Origin: CAZSAT01 sp964604675
GTDB lineage: Bacteria; Myxococcota_A; UBA796; CAJQPC01
Length of the DNA: 64,000 bases
Assembly (NCBI GenBank): GCA_964604675.1
Contig: CAZSAT010000020.1
Span: forward strand, 1 to 64,000
Direction: 5' to 3'
Each line of letters starts with the position of its first letter. Position 1 is the first letter of the stretch. The translations under genes were made by a program, and so were the position numbers. The notes under the pieces were generated by a model, which saw only the letters and a program-made list of their open reading frames with translations, searched no databases and was not told the DNA's origin. Positions 59,499 to 64,000 of this stretch are shown piece by piece.

Positions 59499-61198
59499 GG
59501 CCGGTCGCGGTGCTGACGGGGCTGGTGGTGCTCACGCTGTTGGTGACGTGGCCCGCGGAAGGGCCGGGCGTGTGGACGCAGCAGGCCATCGGGCACCCCT
59601 ATGGCGACCTGGCCGACCACTACTGGGGCACCTGGTGGTTCGGTCGGGAGCTGCTCGAGGGCCGCCTGCCCACCTCCACGAACATGAGCCACTTCCCCGA
59701 CGCGCTGCGTCTCTGGTACGTCGACCCGCTGGGCGCCCTGATCGCGCTTCCGCTGCGCCTCCTCGGCTTCCCGATGGCCTGGAACGGCCTGCTCTTCGTG
59801 CAGGTCTTCGGCACGGCGCTGGCGACCTGGTTGGCCGCGCGCGACCTGCTGGGACGCGAGGCTGCGCCGCTCGCGACCGTGGTGGTCGCCGGGCATCCCT
59901 TCGTGCTCGGCCTGTTGCACTCGGGGCTCTCGGAGTACCTGGGGCTGTGGCCGGTGGTGCTGTTCACGTGGGCTGCGATCCGCGGCCTCGGGCTGGATCC
60001 ACAGGGCCGTCCACCGCCCGCTCGAGCCCCGTGGTACCTGGGCTTCGCGCTGTTGGCCTGCGCTCTACAGGCGCCCTACTACGCGGTGTTCGCCGGTCTG
60101 TGGGTGGCTTGTTGCGTGCCCGGGGACGGCTGGCAGCCGCGCCTGGGAGCAGTGGTTCGAGGCCTCACACGGGGTGTGGCGCTGTGTGTGCCGGTGGCCG
60201 TCGCGGTGGGGTTGAGCTTGATGGGGGCGGCGGCGGTCGACAGCGACACCGCGCCGGGCTGGGCTCTGGCGGAGCTTCCGGCCACCGACGTGCTGACCTT
60301 CGTGCGCGGCGGCGCCTACTACTTCCCGGACACGGTCGAACACGGCAACCCCGGCATCCTGCACGTGAACTACGTGGGGTGGGCGGCGCTGTCGCTGGCC
60401 GTGCTCGGGCTGGTTCGGGATCCTCGGGTCCGGCCGCTGGGTCGGGCCTTCGCGCTCTACGGTGTGCTCGCCCTGGGGCCGCGGCTGGCCTTCGCGAAGA
60501 AGCTGCCGGTGCTGTTCGGCGGTCCGGTCTTGCTGCCGCTCGCGCTCCTGTACTTCCCCGGCTCTCCCGTGCGTCTGGTGCACCAGCCCTACCGGATGGT
60601 GGTCTTCCTGATCCCACTGGTGGCGCTGATGGCGGCGGCGGGTGCGTTGCGGTTGCCGCCCGTGGCTCGCTGGGTCGCCATCGCCGTGATCCTGGGCGAG
60701 GCGGCGTTCGTGTCCCCGGCGCAGTGGCCGCTGCAGTCGATGGACGTGCGCACACCGGCGCTGTTCTCGGAGCTCGAAGAGCCGGGAGCGGTGCTGGACT
60801 GGCCCCCCGATGCGACCACCTGGAACCGTCACTACATGACCTGGCAGCTGGGCCACGAGCGGCCGGTGCCCTACGGCGTGAACGTGTGGATCGAGGAGGA
60901 TCTCCGCAAGGATCCGCTGGTCGGCGTGCTGCTCCGCGCGCTGGAGGACCCCACCGAGCGTGCGCGAAACCGCGACGTCCCCTTCCCCACCGAGCTGGTG
61001 CTGCCGGTCGACGACGGCGCAAGCCGGCTCGCGGAGCTGGGCTTTCGCTACGTGGTGGTGCACAAGAGCGCACTGTCGAACCTCGAGTGGGGGCGCGCCA
61101 AGAACATCCTGCGGCTGCGGCTCGGGGACCCGGTGGCCGAGGATCGGGAGCACGCGGCGTGGGACACGCGCGGGGAGCCCGTGCAGCCGGGCGGCTGA
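59495..61198 (+). CDS. polytopic membrane protein, GT-C-like, paralogue of neighbours
   Basis: 567 aa. GTG 59495 overlaps the previous stop (GTGA). About ten spans, a first-loop acidic motif (GDLADHYWGTWW), the HQPYRMVVF stretch seen as WWPYRH in the previous gene, and an external C-terminal domain of about 170 residues (GAVLDWPPDATTWNRHY). The frame extends upstream only as a shadow of the previous gene. Function unknown. Confidence 0.68.
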   Translation: MRPVAVLTGLVVLTLLVTWPAEGPGVWTQQAIGHPYGDLADHYWGTWWFGRELLEGRLPTSTNMSHFPDALRLWYVDPLGALIALPLRLLGFPMAWNGLLFVQVFGTALATWLAARDLLGREAAPLATVVVAGHPFVLGLLHSGLSEYLGLWPVVLFTWAAIRGLGLDPQGRPPPARAPWYLGFALLACALQAPYYAVFAGLWVACCVPGDGWQPRLGAVVRGLTRGVALCVPVAVAVGLSLMGAAAVDSDTAPGWALAELPATDVLTFVRGGAYYFPDTVEHGNPGILHVNYVGWAALSLAVLGLVRDPRVRPLGRAFALYGVLALGPRLAFAKKLPVLFGGPVLLPLALLYFPGSPVRLVHQPYRMVVFLIPLVALMAAAGALRLPPVARWVAIAVILGEAAFVSPAQWPLQSMDVRTPALFSELEEPGAVLDWPPDATTWNRHYMTWQLGHERPVPYGVNVWIEEDLRKDPLVGVLLRALEDPTERARNRDVPFPTELVLPVDDGASRLAELGFRYVVVHKSALSNLEWGRAKNILRLRLGDPVAEDREHAAWDTRGEPVQPGG

Positions 61199-61218
61199 TC
61201 ACCGGCTGCCCCGCGGGG

Positions 61219-63048
61219 CTACCAGGGATCCAGGTTCACGGTCGGCAGCATCTTCACGCTCGACGTGGCCAGGCCGCGCGTGCCGGCCCGGGGCTCCTCG
61301 TCCTCGTCGATGGCTGCGCAGGGTCGCGGGTCCCCGAAGGGCGCGAAGATCAAGGTGCGCTCGTCGGCGTAGACCGGGGCTCCGAGCTGGCTCTGCAGGC
61401 CGTAGCGGGCGCGCCGGAGCTGGGTGCGCCGGGCCTGCTGGAAGCGCGGGCTCGCGTTGTTGCCGGCGAACATCGCGTCGAGCTGCAGCACCACGTAGCG
61501 GTAGCCGAGGTCGTAGACCTGCTGCACGTCGTCCTGCGTGATGACCTCGGGTGCGCGGGCCCCGCCGGTCTCCGAGACGAGGCTCGCGATCAGCGTGTTC
61601 TCGACGCGCAGCGCGGTGGCTTCCTCCGGCTGGAAGACCGGGTTCCGCTCGAGCATGCCGCCCAGGATCGGGCGCCCGTGGGCGGTCTGGTACCAGAGGT
61701 GCGCCTGGGTCCAGCCGTAGGGCAGCTCGATCAGCGCGCCCTCCGGCCCGTCGGCCAGGCAGCGGTAGCCGGCGGGAATCGACGCGTCCCAGGTGGGCAT
61801 CGGCGCGAGGCCCGATGCGTTCAGGTCGGCGCCCCAGGCGGCCACGACCACCCACCGCAGCCAGCCCAGCCGATGCAAGGCGACGGCGGCGACCAGGGCG
61901 CCCACGACCATCACCGGGCCGAGCGCCCGGCCCGGCCACCACAGCCGACGGGCGAAGGGCAGCGCTTCGGCCAGCGCCTTGTAGGGCTGGTTCACGAAGA
62001 AGCCGTCGCCCACCACCACCAGAGGGCCCATCGCGACGATCAGCAGCGGCACGGCGCAGGCGGCTGCGAGACCCCGCGGCAGGCGCCCGGGACGCACGAA
62101 CCACACCCCCACCAGGACCAGCAGCACCCACGACAGCTGGCGCTGGTGCCCGATGAAGCGCTGCACACCGTCCTCGTGCAGCGAGAAGCCGGACTGGCGG
62201 AGCCACGGCTGGAAGACCATCAGGGCGACCTCGTGCCCCTGCACGGTCAGGGCCTTCACCGACGAGGCGGTCCAGAGGTTGGTGTCGAGCAGGCCAGGAG
62301 CGCTCCCGTCGGCCGCCGCCGCCGCGAGCGGCAGGGCCACCGGCGCCACGAGGACGAAGGCCACGCCGGCGGCGAGCGTGTGCTGCGCGATGCGCGCCGG
62401 CCGCAGGCCCCAGAGCCCGTGGCCCAACGCGAGCAAGCCACAGAAGAACGCGTAGTACCAGTACTGGTAGGCCACCAGCGCCAGCACGCAGCCAGCGGCC
62501 GCCGAGCGCCACCACCCTCCCCGGAGCAGCAGCCCCACGAACAGCGCCACGCCCACCAGGATGCCCTGCGTCGGGCGCCCCTCGGCGAGCTCGTAGAGGC
62601 AGAACGGCGAGAGCGCGAAGAGCAGGCCGGCCAGCCACCGCGCCCCGGCGTCGGGGACCAGGGGGCGCGCCGCCCAGGCCAGCCCCGCGGCGTTGGTCCC
62701 CACCACGAGCAGCGTCCAGGCGTTGAAGCCCAGCACCGCCCCCAGGGCCAACCAGAGCGGCGCCGCCACCACCGCGTCGAGCACGTTCGCCCCGGTGTGG
62801 AGGAAGACGTCCTTGCCCCAGGGGTGGAAGAAGAGGTCGGTGTGGCCGAACGCGACCGGGTCGCGCCACGCGCCCTGCGCGAGCGCGTTGGCGGCGAAGT
62901 CGTAGAACCACAGCGTGCCGAAGTAGTCGACCTCCTCGATGCCGAAGAAGCGCTCGCCCAGCGTGCCGAGGCCCGGCCCGAAGACCACCAGGGCCAGCAG
63001 CACGCCCGGCAGGGCCACCAGGAGGCTGCGGCGGTGCGAGGGAGCCAT
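61219..63048 (-). CDS. polytopic membrane protein, GT-C-like, opposite strand
   Basis: 609 aa. ATG 63048 (MAPSHRRSLLVALPG) is chosen as the first Met that begins a plausible membrane protein. About ten spans, acidic first loop EEVDYFGTLWFYDF, LFFHPWGKDVFLHTGAN, and LWWPGRALGPV in the position of WWPYRH. External C-terminal domain about 415-609. A palindrome (GCCCCGCGGGGC, 61208-61219) at the convergent end may terminate both transcripts. Third member of the family in the window; function unknown. Confidence 0.7.
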   Translation of the reverse strand: MAPSHRRSLLVALPGVLLALVVFGPGLGTLGERFFGIEEVDYFGTLWFYDFAANALAQGAWRDPVAFGHTDLFFHPWGKDVFLHTGANVLDAVVAAPLWLALGAVLGFNAWTLLVVGTNAAGLAWAARPLVPDAGARWLAGLLFALSPFCLYELAEGRPTQGILVGVALFVGLLLRGGWWRSAAAGCVLALVAYQYWYYAFFCGLLALGHGLWGLRPARIAQHTLAAGVAFVLVAPVALPLAAAAADGSAPGLLDTNLWTASSVKALTVQGHEVALMVFQPWLRQSGFSLHEDGVQRFIGHQRQLSWVLLVLVGVWFVRPGRLPRGLAAACAVPLLIVAMGPLVVVGDGFFVNQPYKALAEALPFARRLWWPGRALGPVMVVGALVAAVALHRLGWLRWVVVAAWGADLNASGLAPMPTWDASIPAGYRCLADGPEGALIELPYGWTQAHLWYQTAHGRPILGGMLERNPVFQPEEATALRVENTLIASLVSETGGARAPEVITQDDVQQVYDLGYRYVVLQLDAMFAGNNASPRFQQARRTQLRRARYGLQSQLGAPVYADERTLIFAPFGDPRPCAAIDEDEEPRAGTRGLATSSVKMLPTVNLDPW

Positions 63049-63073
63049 CGGCGCGGAGGTTACCCTGCGGCCG

Positions 63074-64000
63074 ATGTTGTTGGCCCTCCTCGTCGCCTGC
63101 AGCGGTGGCCCCCCCGACGCCCTCGCGGACTGTGGGGACGTGGACTGCCGCGTCACGTGGAGCACCGCGCGCTGGGAGACCGACCGCGCCGCCGTGCTCG
63201 CCGGCCTGCCCGCGCTCGAGCCGGTCGAGCAGGCCATCGTGGTCCAGGCCCTCGTGGAGGCCTTCCCCGGCGACTCGCAGGAGGCCTGCGCGGTGCTCCC
63301 GGAAGGCGACCCGGGCCGCCGGCGCTGCGACTCCCTGAACGTGCGCCCTCACCTCTGGCAGATCGACCGGGAGGATCCCGACGCGGGCCCCGCCGGCAGC
63401 GGCAAGCTCTTCCGCACCCTCGCCATCACCCAGGGCGTGCTGAACCCGTGGGCGGACCAGGAGGGCGTCGTGGCCCCATGCCAGGACGAGCAGCTGCGGC
63501 CCACGTGCCAGTCGGAGGCGGGCATGACCGCGGCGGGGCTCGGGCGCGCGCGGGACGCAGGGCTGGCCTGCCGCGCGATCGACAACGCCCAGTGGCGCGA
63601 GGAGTGCTTCTTCCAGGTGGCCGACGCGGCCACGCGCGCCAGCCAGGGCAACCCGGTGGAGCAGGTCGAGCTCTGCATGGGGGCCGGGGACTACATCCCG
63701 CGCTGCCTGGGGCACCTGGCGACCAACCTCGCCCAGCGTGCGCCCAGCGCGGCCACCCCCGATCTGGAGGCCTGGCGCGCCCTGAGCCGCGACATCGCGA
63801 TGTCGACACGCGCTCTCGATCGGCTGGCACCCGAGGTGGCGGTGGGCTTCGCGGACCGCGCCTGGTCCAGCGCGATGGGCCGCGCCTACGGGGCGGTCAG
63901 CCTGCTCACCGGAGCGCCGGCGCAGGCGGTGCCTCCCGAGGCTCTGCCGCACCTGCGCGCAGCCATCGCGTGGCGGGCGTGGCAGCTCGAAGGCGCGGAG
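63074..64000 (+). CDS. Cys-rich lipoprotein, partial (runs off right edge)
   Basis: 309 codons to the window edge with no stop. ATG 63074 gives a lipoprotein signal with lipobox LLVAC. The visible part has about a dozen Cys in spaced pairs (DCGDVDC, CQDEQLRPTC, GLACRAI, EECFFQV, LCMGAGDYIPRC), probably disulfides in the periplasm. No family recognised. Divergent from the preceding membrane gene with 25 bp between starts. Confidence 0.75.
   Translation, partial: MLLALLVACSGGPPDALADCGDVDCRVTWSTARWETDRAAVLAGLPALEPVEQAIVVQALVEAFPGDSQEACAVLPEGDPGRRRCDSLNVRPHLWQIDREDPDAGPAGSGKLFRTLAITQGVLNPWADQEGVVAPCQDEQLRPTCQSEAGMTAAGLGRARDAGLACRAIDNAQWREECFFQVADAATRASQGNPVEQVELCMGAGDYIPRCLGHLATNLAQRAPSAATPDLEAWRALSRDIAMSTRALDRLAPEVAVGFADRAWSSAMGRAYGAVSLLTGAPAQAVPPEALPHLRAAIAWRAWQLEGAE

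Noticed and set aside
61199..63952. A 917-residue minus-strand frame overlapping the last two genes.
   Set aside because: Low-complexity Ala/Arg/Gly translation; the true membrane protein is in another frame and the rightward lipoprotein covers 63074 onward.

Overview
This is one contiguous, very GC-rich bacterial window of about 51 protein genes, packed as operons with 1-4 bp stop/start overlaps. I see no rRNA, tRNA, CRISPR array or insertion sequence. The gene content suggests a myxobacterium-like organism (Myxococcota, formerly Deltaproteobacteria). It has many Ser/Thr kinases and FHA proteins, MopE-type Asp/Cys repeat lipoproteins, a bactofilin next to parAB, and the chromosomal mnmG-rsmG-parA-parB block with GTTCCACGTGGAAC parS sites. 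The lineage is inferred from gene families, not proven. The mnmG/parAB block implies the replication origin may be nearby, but no DnaA-box cluster was seen here.

Region 1 (1-16.7 kb) is a large phospho-signalling locus. A leftward eight-gene operon (9436 to 1) encodes a Ser/Thr kinase, a membrane PP2C phosphatase, a small unknown, an FHA protein with PPTxxE motifs, an FHA multi-membrane-span protein, an exported VWA-FHA protein, a double-FHA membrane protein and an exported protein of a family I do not recognise. A rightward five-gene operon (9556-16693) encodes a zinc-ribbon/FHA protein with PPTxxE motifs, a kinase fused to an FGE-like domain, two more members of the unknown family and an FHA-VWA-FHA membrane protein. 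Region 2 (16.7-24.5 kb) holds a TlpA-like thioredoxin, a divergent paralogue that has lost the CxxC, an OmpA-like protein, a tetraheme cytochrome, an SPFH-FHA fusion and a MopE-like protein. Region 3 (24.5-33.1 kb) has three more tandem members of the unknown family behind a MopE lipoprotein, a divergent double-FHA/trypsin-like membrane protease, and a kinase divergent from a seventh family member.

The unknown family is the main discovery candidate. Seven exported proteins share a domain of about 110-120 residues with two blocks, [R/K]xYGxLPxWFD and VExHPAGERVDxxVSxW. I call it the YG-WF/HPAG family. All seven lie beside kinases, FHA proteins or MopE proteins, which suggests an envelope system governed by Thr phosphorylation and FHA docking. 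The PPTxxE repeats (Glu at +3 of every Thr) are plausible kinase targets and FHA ligands.

Region 4 (33.1-38.8 kb) is envelope housekeeping: the YcfL-LpoB-COG3014 lipoprotein trio, a gluzincin peptidase, an Ig-like lipoprotein, uridine kinase and a small lipoprotein. Region 5 (38.9-45 kb) is bactofilin, parB, parA, rsmG and mnmG with three parS sites, then a GT-C-like membrane protein. Region 6 (45-64 kb) is surface and lipoprotein genes: two alpha/beta-hydrolase lipoproteins, a small membrane protein, a lipoprotein, three tandem MopE/beta-helix lipoproteins with 9, 2 and 6 Asp/Cys units, a beta-repeat lipoprotein, three related polytopic membrane proteins and a partial Cys-rich lipoprotein running off the right edge.
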